Shown one piece after another: positions 5,330 to 13,488 of a stretch of DNA of 17,139 nucleotides (position 1 is the stretch's first letter; every line of letters starts with the position of its first letter). This stretch comes from CAKTOF01 sp964544345 (GTDB lineage: Bacteria; Bacillota; Clostridia; Oscillospirales; Oscillospiraceae): positions 1 through 17,139 of the forward strand of contig CAZJBT010000036.1 in NCBI GenBank assembly GCA_964544345.1, read 5' to 3'. The translations under genes were made by a program, and so were the position numbers. Under the pieces are notes generated by a model. That model was not told where the DNA came from, did not search any database, and saw only the letters and a program-made list of their open reading frames with translations.

Positions 5330-6729
5330 CAGAGGAAATTCTTTCGGTCGGCATCGACATTGGAACGAGCACAACGCAGCTCATTCTCTCTCGTCTGACG
5401 CTGGAAAACCGCGCCGCAGCATTCACCATTCCCAGGTTTTCCATCACGGACAAAGAAATTCTCTACAAAAGCGCCATCCACTTCACACCGCTCAAATCCG
5501 ACACCGTCATTGACACTGAAGGCGTGCGCGACATTGTCGACGCGGAGTATCGTGCCTCCGGCATCGACCGGAACGCCATCGGCACAGGCGCTGTCATCAT
5601 CACGGGCGAGACGGCGCGAAAAGAAAATGCACGCGAAGTGCTCCAGGCGCTCTCTGGCTATGCGGGCGACTTTGTCGTCGCCACCGCGGGGCCAGACCTT
5701 GAGAGTGTACTGGCCGCAAGAGGCGCCGGCATCGACCGGTATTCGGAAGAACACGCGTGCTGCGTCCTCAATTTCGACATCGGCGGCGGCACTTCCAACC
5801 TCGCGCTTTTTTGCGCCGGGGAACTGACTGGCGCGGGCTGTATGAACGTCGGCGGGCGGCTCATCAAGCTCTCCAAAGAAGGCTCGATCACCTATCTTTC
5901 TCCGGTGCTCGAAGGCCGCTTTCCCCTTCGTGTGGGGCAAAAGGTCTCCAGCGGTGATCTCCTGCCCGTCGTGCGCGAGTTGGTACAGGCGCTGGAGGAA
6001 GCCGCCGGGCTGAAACCACGCGGGGAAGTTTTCGGCCATTATCTAACCACGAACGCGCCCGAGATTCCGGAATCGGCATTGTTCTCCTTTTCCGGCGGCG
6101 TGGCCGACCTCATCTACTCAGACGACCCGCCGGATTGGCTGGAGTTTGGCGACATCGGCGTTTTGCTCGGTCAGGCGATCCGTACCAGCGCGCTGTTTGC
6201 CGCGCCGCACATCCGTGGTACTGAGACCATTCGCGCCACCGTGGTCGGCGCAGGAGCACACGCCACCGACGTCTCCGGCAGCACGATCCGATACGAGGGC
6301 GCGGAGTTTCCGGTCAAGAACCTGCCGGTCGTATCCGTTTCAGACTCCGAGAGCAGGCCGGAGCAGCTCGCCGTCATTATCCGCGAGCGGTTGGAGTGGC
6401 ACCGCGAGGACGGAGCGCTCTCCCCTGTTGCGCTCGCGCTCACAGGGCCTCGCAATCCGCGCTTTTCCGAGGTTCGCTCGCTTGCGGAAGTCATCGCGGA
6501 CGGAATGCGTGAATATCTCGCGGCCGGGCTGACGCTTTTTGTTGTGACGGAACACGATATGGCCAAGGCGCTTGGGCAGTGCCTGCTGCCGTTGCTGCCA
6601 GAGCCAAAAAAGCTCGTCTGTTTTGACTCGCTGCGCGTGCAGACGGGGCAGTACCTCGACATCGGCGCGCCGGTCGCAGGCGGAAGCGTGCTTCCTGTCG
6701 TCATCAAAACTCTGATTTTTACATCGTGA
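5326..6729 (+). CDS. eutA: EutA, reactivating factor for ethanolamine ammonia-lyase
   Basis: EutA is an ATP-dependent, Hsp70/actin-fold chaperone-like protein that exchanges damaged cobalamin out of EutBC so fresh AdoCbl can bind. The 467-residue product shows the phosphate-1 loop SVGIDIGTSTTQL at residues 7-19, the phosphate-2 loop NFDIGGGTSN at about 149-158, and the adenosine-binding FSGGVADLI further on. The length fits the family. It starts four bases inside eutG (ATGA), so translation is probably coupled. It lies directly upstream of its target eutBC, as in other Firmicutes eut operons. I see no frameshift or missing motif. Confidence 0.95.
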   Translation: MTEEILSVGIDIGTSTTQLILSRLTLENRAAAFTIPRFSITDKEILYKSAIHFTPLKSDTVIDTEGVRDIVDAEYRASGIDRNAIGTGAVIITGETARKENAREVLQALSGYAGDFVVATAGPDLESVLAARGAGIDRYSEEHACCVLNFDIGGGTSNLALFCAGELTGAGCMNVGGRLIKLSKEGSITYLSPVLEGRFPLRVGQKVSSGDLLPVVRELVQALEEAAGLKPRGEVFGHYLTTNAPEIPESALFSFSGGVADLIYSDDPPDWLEFGDIGVLLGQAIRTSALFAAPHIRGTETIRATVVGAGAHATDVSGSTIRYEGAEFPVKNLPVVSVSDSESRPEQLAVIIRERLEWHREDGALSPVALALTGPRNPRFSEVRSLAEVIADGMREYLAAGLTLFVVTEHDMAKALGQCLLPLLPEPKKLVCFDSLRVQTGQYLDIGAPVAGGSVLPVVIKTLIFTS

Positions 6730-6739
6730 GGTGTTGAAT

Positions 6740-8104
6740 TTGATTTTAAAAACGAAGCTATTCGGCCATGTCTATGCCTTCCGCGACGTGAAAGACGTAC
6801 TGGCCAAGGCCAACGAATACAAGTCCGGCGACCAGCTCGCCGGCGTCGCCGCAGAGAATGCCGAGGAACGCGTCGCAGCTAAGGTCGTCCTCTCAGAACT
6901 GACGATGGCCGATCTGCGCGCGTATCCGGCCGTGGACTATGACAAAGATGAGGTCACGCGCATTATCCAAGATGACATCAACGAGAAAATCTACAGCGAG
7001 ATCCAAAACTGGACGGTTTCCGAGCTGCGCGAATATCTGCTCGCAGAAACGACGTCAGAGGCGGATATCCACCGCATTTCACGCGGTCTGACCTCGGAGA
7101 TGATCGCGGCTGTGGCCAAGCTGATGAGCAATCTTGACCTCATCTATGGCGCGAAAAAGATTCGAGTGACCGCACACTGCAACACAACGATCGGCCTGCC
7201 GGGGACGCTCTCGTGCCGCCTGCAACCGAACCATACCACCGATGACCCAGACGGCGTGATGGCTTCGCTTGTTGAGGGCCTGAGCTTCGGCGCCGGCGAC
7301 GCAGTGCTGGGTCTCAACCCGGTCGACGACTCAGTCGAAAGCGTCTCCCGCATCCTCAAGCGCTTTGACGAGGTGAAGCGGAAGTGGGAGATCCCAACGC
7401 AGACCTGCGTCCTGGCGCATGTCACCACACAGATGGACGCGATCCACGCCGGTGCGCCGGCTGACCTCATCTTCCAGTCCATCGCCGGCAGCGAAAAGGG
7501 CAACGAAGCGTTCGGATTCAACGCCGCGACCATCGAAGAGGCACGCCAGATCGCGCTGCACGAGGGCACCGCTGTGGGGCCGAACGTCATGTATTTTGAG
7601 ACAGGCCAAGGCTCCGAGCTTTCCAGCGAGGCGCACTATGACGCAGATCAGGTCACAATGGAAGCACGCTGCTACGGCTTCGCGCGGCACTTTGCTCCGT
7701 TTCTCGTCAACACAGTCGTCGGCTTCATCGGGCCGGAGTATCTCTACGATTCCAAGCAGGTCATCCGCGCGGGGCTGGAGGATCACTTCATGGGGAAGCT
7801 GTCCGGTATTCCCATGGGCTGCGACGCCTGCTACACCAACCACATGAAAGCCGACCAGAACGACATTGAAAACCTGGCGGTGCTGCTGACCGCTGCGGGC
7901 TGCAACTACTTCATGGGGATCCCGCACGGCGATGACATCATGCTCAACTATCAGACAACGGGCTTCCACGAGACGGCTGCGCTGCGCGAGATCTTTGGGC
8001 TGACCGCGATCGAGCCATTCCAGTACTGGTTGGAAAAAATGGGCTTTGTTGAAAACGGCCGTCTGACTGTGCGCGCCGGCGACGGCTCGATTCTGCTCTC
8101 ATAA
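6740..8104 (+). CDS. eutB: EutB, ethanolamine ammonia-lyase large subunit
   Basis: EutB carries the active site of AdoCbl-dependent ethanolamine ammonia-lyase, which converts ethanolamine to acetaldehyde and ammonia. From TTG 6740 the product is 454 residues and aligns from its first residues with known EutB (MILKTKLFGHVYAFRDVKDV). Clear family blocks include ERVAAKVVLSELT, NTTIGLPGT, QPNHTTDDPDGV, TQTCVLAHVTTQMDAI, FQSIAGSEKG, YFETGQGSELSSEA, FIGPEYLYDSKQVIRAGLEDH and GDDIMLNYQTT. TTG 6740 is preferred over GTG 6731 and TTG 6734. It lies six bases after GTGAGGTG, matches the family N-terminus, and the GTG would sit inside the ribosome site. The TIM-barrel catalytic region looks complete. eutC follows after 12 bases. 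Confidence 0.97.
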   Translation: MILKTKLFGHVYAFRDVKDVLAKANEYKSGDQLAGVAAENAEERVAAKVVLSELTMADLRAYPAVDYDKDEVTRIIQDDINEKIYSEIQNWTVSELREYLLAETTSEADIHRISRGLTSEMIAAVAKLMSNLDLIYGAKKIRVTAHCNTTIGLPGTLSCRLQPNHTTDDPDGVMASLVEGLSFGAGDAVLGLNPVDDSVESVSRILKRFDEVKRKWEIPTQTCVLAHVTTQMDAIHAGAPADLIFQSIAGSEKGNEAFGFNAATIEEARQIALHEGTAVGPNVMYFETGQGSELSSEAHYDADQVTMEARCYGFARHFAPFLVNTVVGFIGPEYLYDSKQVIRAGLEDHFMGKLSGIPMGCDACYTNHMKADQNDIENLAVLLTAAGCNYFMGIPHGDDIMLNYQTTGFHETAALREIFGLTAIEPFQYWLEKMGFVENGRLTVRAGDGSILLS

Positions 8105-8116
8105 AGGAGGAGCGCC

Positions 8117-9010
8117 ATGAACAGAGAAGAACTCAAGACTATGGTTGCCGAGCTGCTGCGCGACATGCAGAACGGCGGAGCGCCCGCCGTGCCGTCTCCT
8201 GCGGCAATAGCGCCGGAACCGGATGCGGCAGACAGCAGCGAGATGCTCCCGGATATCACGGAGATCGACCTGCGCAAGCAGTATCTGGTCGAGCACCCGG
8301 AGCAGCCGGAGAAGTTTTTACAGCTCAAGTCGCGCACGCCGGCGAGGATCGGCGTCGGACGCGCCGGCGCGCGCTACAAGACAGTGACACAGCTTCGCAT
8401 GCGCGCCGACCATGCCGCTGCGCAAGACAGCGTGTTCTCCGACGTGCCGGAAGAATTCTGGATCAAGAACGATCTACAATTTGTGCAGACGATGTGCAAG
8501 GACAAGGACGAATATCTGACGCGCCCCGACCTTGGACGGCGCTTTGACGAAACGCAGCAGGCTGTCATCCGCCAAACCTGCGGAGAAAAACCGCGCGTGC
8601 TGATCGTCATCGGCGACGGACTCTCCTCCGCCGCCATCGAAGCAAACTCCATCGACTGTGCTTCTGCAATCGAACAGGGCTTAAACGGCTATGGAATCCC
8701 GGTCGGAAAAAAACTATTTGTCAAATACTGCCGCGTCGGCGCGTCGGATGCCATCGGCGCGGTCACAGACTGTGAGCTGGTATGCCTGCTTGTCGGCGAG
8801 CGCCCCGGCCTTGTCACAGCAGAGAGCATGTCGGCCTATATCACCTATCGTCCACGACCCGGCATCGCGGAGTCAAAACGCACCGTCGTCTCAAACATTC
8901 ACGCGCAGGGCACGCCCGCCGTCGAGGCAGGCGCTCACATCGCCGATCTGCTCAAAATGATCCTTGAGCGGAAGGCCTCCGGCGTTGATCTGAGGGAGGC
9001 GGCAGGATGA
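8117..9010 (+). CDS. eutC: EutC, ethanolamine ammonia-lyase small subunit
   Basis: EutC, 297 residues here, forms the lower part of the cobalamin-binding site of the EutBC lyase. Residues 1-17 (NREELKTMVAELLRDMQ) form a short amphipathic helix. A Pro/Ala-rich linker (about 18-40) joins it to the globular domain, the layout of compartment targeting peptides described for EutC. The globular part shows ARIGVGRAGARYKT, LIVIGDGLSSAAIEAN, LVGERPGLVTAESMSAY and RTVVSNIHAQGTP, all typical of EutC. AAAGGAGGAG precedes ATG 8117. The stop overlaps the eutL start by four bases (ATGA). Confidence 0.96.
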   Translation: MNREELKTMVAELLRDMQNGGAPAVPSPAAIAPEPDAADSSEMLPDITEIDLRKQYLVEHPEQPEKFLQLKSRTPARIGVGRAGARYKTVTQLRMRADHAAAQDSVFSDVPEEFWIKNDLQFVQTMCKDKDEYLTRPDLGRRFDETQQAVIRQTCGEKPRVLIVIGDGLSSAAIEANSIDCASAIEQGLNGYGIPVGKKLFVKYCRVGASDAIGAVTDCELVCLLVGERPGLVTAESMSAYITYRPRPGIAESKRTVVSNIHAQGTPAVEAGAHIADLLKMILERKASGVDLREAAG

Positions 9011-9666
9011 TCGGAGATGTGATCCCCGTCACCGTGCTGGCGGTGCAGATGATCGCAAACGTCTCTCCGTCGCTCGCTTCGCGGCTGAAGCTGGATGCGC
9101 GCCATCGCGCCATTGGGCTGATCTCGACCGATTGCGACGACGCGACGTACCTCGCGCTCGACGAGGCGACGAAGGCGTCAGACGTTGATGTGGTCTATGC
9201 ACACAGTCTCTACGCAGGCGCATCAAACGCCTCGACAAGGCTGGCCGGCGAAGTCATCGGCATTCTGGCCGGGCCAAGCCCGTCCGAGGTGACGAGCGGA
9301 CTGGACAGCGCGCTGCGGTTTCTGAGCAGCGGGGCGGGCTTCCGCACTGCGAACGACGCGGGCGACATTGTCTACCTCGCACACTGCGTCTCATCCACAG
9401 GAACGTATCTGTCCGAGTTGGCCGGCGTGCGGCGGGGCGAGGCACTCGCCTATCTGATCGCGCCGCCGGTCGAGGCGGTCATTGCGCTCGACGCGGCGCT
9501 CAAGGCATCCGACGTTGAAATGACGACATTTTTTGAACCGCCGAGCGAAACAAACTTTGCCGGCGGTCTGCTGACCGGCACGCAGTCGGCCTGCATGGCA
9601 GCATGTGAGGCGTTCGCGGAGGCCGTGCGTGCCGTGGCGGCCAATCCGCAGCATTACGGAGGGTAA
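9007..9666 (+). CDS. eutL: EutL, trimeric tandem-BMC shell protein
   Basis: EutL is a shell facet protein made of two fused, circularly permuted BMC domains. It assembles as pseudohexameric trimers whose pores are thought to control metabolite passage and to bind ethanolamine. The 219-residue product matches the family along its length: VTVLAVQMIANV near the start, ARHRAIGLISTDCDDATYLALDEATKASDVDVVYAHSLYAG in the first domain, and GEALAYLIAPPVEAVIALDAALKASDVEM followed by PPSETNFAGGLLTGTQSAC in the second. It overlaps eutC by four bases and precedes eutE by a few bases. No truncation is visible. Confidence 0.95.
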   Translation: MIGDVIPVTVLAVQMIANVSPSLASRLKLDARHRAIGLISTDCDDATYLALDEATKASDVDVVYAHSLYAGASNASTRLAGEVIGILAGPSPSEVTSGLDSALRFLSSGAGFRTANDAGDIVYLAHCVSSTGTYLSELAGVRRGEALAYLIAPPVEAVIALDAALKASDVEMTTFFEPPSETNFAGGLLTGTQSACMAACEAFAEAVRAVAANPQHYGG

Positions 9667-9670
9667 CAGA

Positions 9671-11131
9671 ATGGAATTAGACAAGGATCTACGCTCCCGT
9701 CAGGAGGTACGGACGCTCTGCATACAGGCGCAGAAGGCGCAGGAGCAGTTGGCCTCTTTTACACAGGAGCAGCTTGACCGTATCTGCGAGGCCATAGCCG
9801 CGGCAGGCATGGCGCACGCAGCGGAGCTTGGCCGCATGGCCTTCGAGGAGACCGGCTTCGGCAAGCCGGAGGATAAAGCGATCAAAAACCAGTTTGCTTC
9901 GGAACGCATCATGGCCGCCATCCGCGGGATGAAGGTCGTAGGCACACTGGCGGAGGACAGAGAAAAGAAAACCATCGACATCGGCGTGCCGGTCGGCGTG
10001 GTTGCAGGCATCGTGCCGTCCACAAACCCGACCTCCACAGTCATTTATAAGACTCTCATTTCGCTCAAAAGCGGCAATACCATCGTCTTTTCGCCGCACC
10101 CCAACGCGGTGCGATGCTCCCGCCGCGCCGCGCAGATCCTGATGGCGGCGGCGCGCTCTGCCGGATGCCCGGACGGCGCCATCGGCTGCATCAGCACGCC
10201 GACGATGGACGCGATCGACGAGCTGCTGCACCACAGCTCCGTACGGCTGATCCTCGCGACCGGCGGCAGCGCGATGGTGCGCGCGGCCTACTCGTCCGGC
10301 ACGCCTGCCATCGGCGTCGGTGCAGGCAATGGGCCGGCCTATATCCACGCGACTGCCGACGTGCATAAAGCCGTTTCGCGGATCCTTGCTTCAAAGACCT
10401 TCGACAATGGCACGATCTGCGCGTCTGAACAGAGCATCGTCATCGTCCGCGCAATGGAGACCGCCGTGCTGCGGGAGCTGCAGGCGCAGCATGCCGTGCT
10501 GCTCTCTGATGAGGAAGCCAAGGCGCTTTCCGGTTTTATTCTGCGCGCAAACGGCACGATGAATCCGGCCATTGTCGGCAAATCGGCTCACTGCATCGCG
10601 CAGATGGCGGGATTGACGCGCGTGCCGGAGGACGCGAGCATTCTCATCGCGCGCGAGCAGAATGTCGGCGCGAAGTTCCCCTATTCCAACGAAAAGCTCT
10701 GTCCGATCCTCGCGCTCTATGTGGAGCCAGATGAGGAAGCTGCGCTTGCACGCTGCTGCGAGATCCTGCGCTTTGAGGGCAGCGGCCACACCTTCTCCCT
10801 GCACGCAGAAGACCGTGCTGTGGTCGAAAAATTCGCCGCTGCCGTGCCCGTTTCGCGGATCCTGGTCAACACGCCATCCGCACTGGGCGGCATCGGCGCG
10901 ACCACCGGGCTTTTTCCCGCCCTGACGCTCGGCTGCGGCGCAGTCGGCGGCAGTTCGTCGTCGAACAACATCGGGCCATTCGATCTTATCAACCTTCGGC
11001 GCGTCGCCTGGGGCGTGCGGGATAGCGTCTCGTTTGCAGGGCATACTAATGCTGCGGCACAGCCGCAGATCGAAATTTCCGAGGAAATGATTCGGCTTTT
11101 GGCCGATCAGATCATTCAAAAACTCAGTTAA
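9671..11131 (+). CDS. eutE: EutE, CoA-acylating acetaldehyde dehydrogenase
   Basis: EutE oxidises acetaldehyde with CoA and NAD+ to acetyl-CoA inside the compartment. The 486-residue product begins at ATG 9671, with GGAGGG at 9658-9663 overlapping the eutL stop. The open frame extends upstream to 9605, but that part lies in eutL and does not look like the family. Motifs include IPSTNPTSTVIYK (about 114-126), SPHPNA, ATGGSAMVRAAYSSGTPAIGVGAGN, and the catalytic cysteine C250 in FDNGTICASEQ. Unlike E. coli EutE it starts almost at once with the catalytic domain (DKDLRSRQEVRTL) and lacks the ~20-residue N-terminal helix used for encapsulation, so it may be packaged differently. eutM follows after 12 bases. 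Confidence 0.95.
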   Translation: MELDKDLRSRQEVRTLCIQAQKAQEQLASFTQEQLDRICEAIAAAGMAHAAELGRMAFEETGFGKPEDKAIKNQFASERIMAAIRGMKVVGTLAEDREKKTIDIGVPVGVVAGIVPSTNPTSTVIYKTLISLKSGNTIVFSPHPNAVRCSRRAAQILMAAARSAGCPDGAIGCISTPTMDAIDELLHHSSVRLILATGGSAMVRAAYSSGTPAIGVGAGNGPAYIHATADVHKAVSRILASKTFDNGTICASEQSIVIVRAMETAVLRELQAQHAVLLSDEEAKALSGFILRANGTMNPAIVGKSAHCIAQMAGLTRVPEDASILIAREQNVGAKFPYSNEKLCPILALYVEPDEEAALARCCEILRFEGSGHTFSLHAEDRAVVEKFAAAVPVSRILVNTPSALGGIGATTGLFPALTLGCGAVGGSSSSNNIGPFDLINLRRVAWGVRDSVSFAGHTNAAAQPQIEISEEMIRLLADQIIQKLS

Positions 11132-11143
11132 GGAGCGATTTCA

Positions 11144-11446
11144 ATGACAAATACAAATGCACTCGGTATGGTGGAAACCCGCGGCCTGGTTGGCGCGATC
11201 GAGGCAGCCGACGCAATGGTCAAGGCCGCAAATGTGCAGCTTGTCGGCAAGGAACAGGTCGGCGGCGGTCTGGTGACCGTGATGGTGCGCGGCGACGTCG
11301 GCGCGGTCAAATCTGCGACGGACGCCGGAGCGGCGGCAGCTGAAAAGGTCGGCGAGCTGCTCTCCGTCCACGTGATCCCGCGGCCGCATTCTGAAGTCGA
11401 CGCGATCTTGCCGCACGGCCACGAGATTGCAGAGAGCGGGATGTAA
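11144..11446 (+). CDS. eutM: EutM, hexameric BMC shell protein
   Basis: This is a single-domain BMC (Pfam00936-type) protein of 100 residues, the main facet component of the shell. It shows the canonical fold: GMVETRGLVGAIEAADAMVKAANVQLVGKE at the start, the pore region QVGGGLVTVMVRGDVGAVKSATDAGA, and SVHVIPRPHSEVD near the C-terminus. AAGGAGCG precedes ATG 11144. It is the only single-domain BMC gene in the window, where many eut operons carry EutM plus EutK and EutS. PduA, PduJ and EutM cannot be told apart by this alone; the context gives EutM. Confidence 0.95.
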   Translation: MTNTNALGMVETRGLVGAIEAADAMVKAANVQLVGKEQVGGGLVTVMVRGDVGAVKSATDAGAAAAEKVGELLSVHVIPRPHSEVDAILPHGHEIAESGM

Positions 11447-12172
11447 ATGGCGCTGCTGACCGAACGGGACGTGCAGGCCAATCTTCGCGTCCGGGACGGC
11501 CAGCGCGTGCTCTACCTCGCAAAGGGCGATCACCTCACCCCATCTGCGCGCGACTGGCTCGACCACCGGCGTATCCCGATCCTCACAGGCGAAACGAGCG
11601 GCGCACCGGACAAGGCGCCGACTTATCGAACCCTCTTCGGCGCAGTGCTGCATGAAAAACCGGAGCATATGACGCACCTGCGCGCCGATATTCTGGTCTT
11701 TAAGGATCATCCGCGGATCCGGTTCCGCGGCATGATCGACGCACTCGAGGCAGAGCTTCTGCTCTGTCAGGCGGAAGCCGCAGGAGAAAAGCGTGGCACG
11801 CTGGTCGGCGAGCTGCAGGAAATGTTGGAGTTCGTGCGCGGGCTGATCCCCTGCGATGTGCTGGAAAAGCCGCTGGAGTCTGTAAATCTCTGCGGACTGG
11901 ATGAAGCGCAGCTTCGCGAGCAGAGCCACCATCCCGAGAAATACTTCGGCCAGCCGCACTTTATGCCGGATTTTCACGATTCCCGATCGCTGCTCGCTGT
12001 CAATCGGCTGCGCACCGTCGTACGGCAGACCGAGCTGGCCGCTTACGAGGCGTTCCGCGACGAAAACGGCGCGGTCACGCGAGACGACATCATCTTAGGC
12101 CTGAACCGTCTGTCCAGCCTGTGCTGGATCCAGATGTGCAAGCTGAAAGCGGGGCGGTATCCACATGACTGA
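11447..12172 (+). CDS. eutT: EutT-type ATP:cob(I)alamin adenosyltransferase
   Basis: EutT makes adenosylcobalamin, the cofactor of EutBC. The 241-residue product matches EutT along its length: LTPSARDWLDHRRI (about 30-43), MTHLRADILVFKDHPRIRFRGMIDALEAELLL, ESVNLCGLDEAQLREQSHHPEKYFGQPHFMPDFHDS, and the C-terminal LLAVNRLRTVVRQTELAAYEAF...LNRLSSLCW. It lacks the HX11CCXXC metal site of the Salmonella enzyme; the matching stretch (YRTLFGAVLHEKPEHMTHL) has no cysteine. A metal-independent EutT class of this kind has been described from Listeria and other Firmicutes. ATG 11447 directly follows the eutM stop. The gene overlaps eutD by eight bases. Confidence 0.9.
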   Translation: MALLTERDVQANLRVRDGQRVLYLAKGDHLTPSARDWLDHRRIPILTGETSGAPDKAPTYRTLFGAVLHEKPEHMTHLRADILVFKDHPRIRFRGMIDALEAELLLCQAEAAGEKRGTLVGELQEMLEFVRGLIPCDVLEKPLESVNLCGLDEAQLREQSHHPEKYFGQPHFMPDFHDSRSLLAVNRLRTVVRQTELAAYEAFRDENGAVTRDDIILGLNRLSSLCWIQMCKLKAGRYPHD

Positions 12173-12770
12173 ATTAGCAGCGCGGATCGCGGACGAGCTG
12201 CGGCGGCTTCTGTTCATCGAGATCGAGGCCTCGGGTCGCCACGTGCATCTGACAAAGCGCGATGCGCAGCTCCTGTTTGGACACCCGCTGACGAAAAAGG
12301 CTCCGCTCTCACAGCCGGGACAATTCGTGACGGAAGAACGCGTTACGCTGATCGGCCCAAGGGGCGAGCTGGAGCGCGTGGCCGTACTTGGCCCCGAGCG
12401 CGACCGCAGTCAGGTGGAGATCTCACTGACCGATGCGAGACTGCTTGGTATCGACGCGCCCGTTCGGCTCTCCGGCGACCTGAGCGGCACGCCTGGCCTG
12501 CGCCTTCGCGGCGAATTTGGAGAAATCGAATTGCCGGACGGTGTGATCGTAGCGCAGCGTCATCTGCATATTACACCGCCGGACGCAGAACGGTTCGGCG
12601 TGACGGACGGACAGGAGATCCGGCTGCGCGCGCTGTCCGAGCGGCCGACCATTTTTGACGGCGTCAAGGTACGGGTGAGCAGCAAGGCAGCCACCCGCGT
12701 CCACATCGACTACGACGAGGCCAACGCCTGCGGCTTCCGCAAAGGCGACCTGGGGCTGATCGTGTCATGA
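12165..12770 (+). CDS. eutD: EutD, PduL-type phosphotransacylase
   Basis: This enzyme converts acetyl-CoA and phosphate to acetyl phosphate and frees CoA inside the compartment for EutE. It is the PduL type, unrelated to Pta. The 201-residue product has two beta-barrel halves with the zinc-ligand motifs ASGRHVHLT (H26, H28) and VAQRHLHITPPDAERFGV (H133, H135), plus H180 in TRVHIDYDEANACGF. The N-terminus (MTELAARIADELRRLL) is a short amphipathic helix, as expected for compartment cargo. It overlaps eutT by eight bases and the next gene by four. In Firmicutes eut operons this gene is usually labelled eutD or pduL. Confidence 0.92.
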   Translation: MTELAARIADELRRLLFIEIEASGRHVHLTKRDAQLLFGHPLTKKAPLSQPGQFVTEERVTLIGPRGELERVAVLGPERDRSQVEISLTDARLLGIDAPVRLSGDLSGTPGLRLRGEFGEIELPDGVIVAQRHLHITPPDAERFGVTDGQEIRLRALSERPTIFDGVKVRVSSKAATRVHIDYDEANACGFRKGDLGLIVS

Positions 12771-13243
12771 ACGACGCTATGGTAGAACGCGTTACAGACG
12801 AGGTGCTGCGGCGGTTGGGGGAAGGCCGGCCGCGCGCGCTGTTGATCGGAAACTGCCCGGACACCAACTGCGGTTATGAGCTGGTTCGGGAAATGCCGTA
12901 CGAGGCGGTCGTTATCGGTTCGCTCTCGCTCTCTGAGCTACTGCATTTTGACTGCGAGCCGGCGCTGACCGCATTGTTGGAGGACAAGCCGGTCTATCTC
13001 GCGGAATCAGGGCTTGCTTCGCGCCGCTACCGAACGACGAGAAACCGGGTGCTCTGGAGCAGGCTGCAGGAGGCGGAGCGGCAGCTCCGGCAGCTCGGCG
13101 TGCAGCTACTCGCCGAACCGGACAGCCGCCGCGTCATCACGGCACAGCAGGCTCGTGCGCTGCTGCAGCAGGGCCGCAGCGCTCCGCAGGGCGCGGTACT
13201 CACGCCGCTCGCACGCGACATTCTGGAGGGAAAAAGCGAATGA
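12767..13243 (+). CDS. Conserved eut-operon protein of unknown function (TIGR02536-like)
   Basis: The 158-residue product occupies the place between eutD and eutN where Firmicutes operons carry a conserved uncharacterised Eut protein. I assign it to that group by position and by its pattern: an N-terminal amphipathic helix (MVERVTDEVLRRLG), then a Rossmann-like core of alternating strands and helices (PRALLIGNCPD, YEAVVIGSLSLSELLHF, ALLEDKPVYLAESGL), then a long helix (RVLWSRLQEAERQLRQLGVQLL). Cysteines in GNCPDTNCGYELV and HFDCEPA could bind a cofactor or metal, but nothing proves it. The N-terminal helix suggests lumenal cargo. It overlaps eutD and eutN by four bases each. Confidence 0.8.
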   Translation: MNDAMVERVTDEVLRRLGEGRPRALLIGNCPDTNCGYELVREMPYEAVVIGSLSLSELLHFDCEPALTALLEDKPVYLAESGLASRRYRTTRNRVLWSRLQEAERQLRQLGVQLLAEPDSRRVITAQQARALLQQGRSAPQGAVLTPLARDILEGKSE

Positions 13244-13488
13244 GGATCGGCATTGTCACCGGCTCGGTCTGGGCCACAAGGAAGTGTGCGCCGCTGTCCG
13301 GTCATACGCTGCTCGTCACGCAGCTTGGAGCTGAGGCACTCGTCGCCATGGATCTGGTCGGCGCGGGCGTGGGCGACGCAGTCCTGATCGCGCGCGGCTC
13401 CTGCGTCCGCGCACTGACCGACGCGCCGGTCGACGCGGCGATCGTCGCCATTCTCGATCAAATGGAGGAGTCCCATGTCAGTCAATGA
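13240..13488 (+). CDS. eutN: EutN, pentameric BMC vertex protein
   Basis: EutN/CcmL-family (BMC-P) proteins cap the vertices of the icosahedral shell as pentamers. The 82-residue product shows RIGIVTGSVWATRKCAPLSGHTLLVTQL, then VAMDLVGAGVGDAVLIARGSCVRAL and the C-terminal PVDAAIVAILDQ, all typical. It is about 13 residues shorter than E. coli EutN. The loop after the third strand and the segment before PVDAAI are both reduced, and the C-terminal tail differs. It overlaps the upstream gene by four bases and eutH by fourteen. It is the only vertex gene in the window. Confidence 0.93.
   Translation: MRIGIVTGSVWATRKCAPLSGHTLLVTQLGAEALVAMDLVGAGVGDAVLIARGSCVRALTDAPVDAAIVAILDQMEESHVSQ

Noticed and set aside
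4843..6039. 398-residue open frame on the - strand
   Set aside because: It lies antisense to eutG and eutA, is rich in Arg, Ala and Ser in the way antisense GC-rich frames are, and has no family match; both sense genes are certain.
9605..9670. Upstream extension of eutE to 9605
   Set aside because: These codons lie inside eutL, do not match EutE, and ATG 9671 has its own ribosome site.
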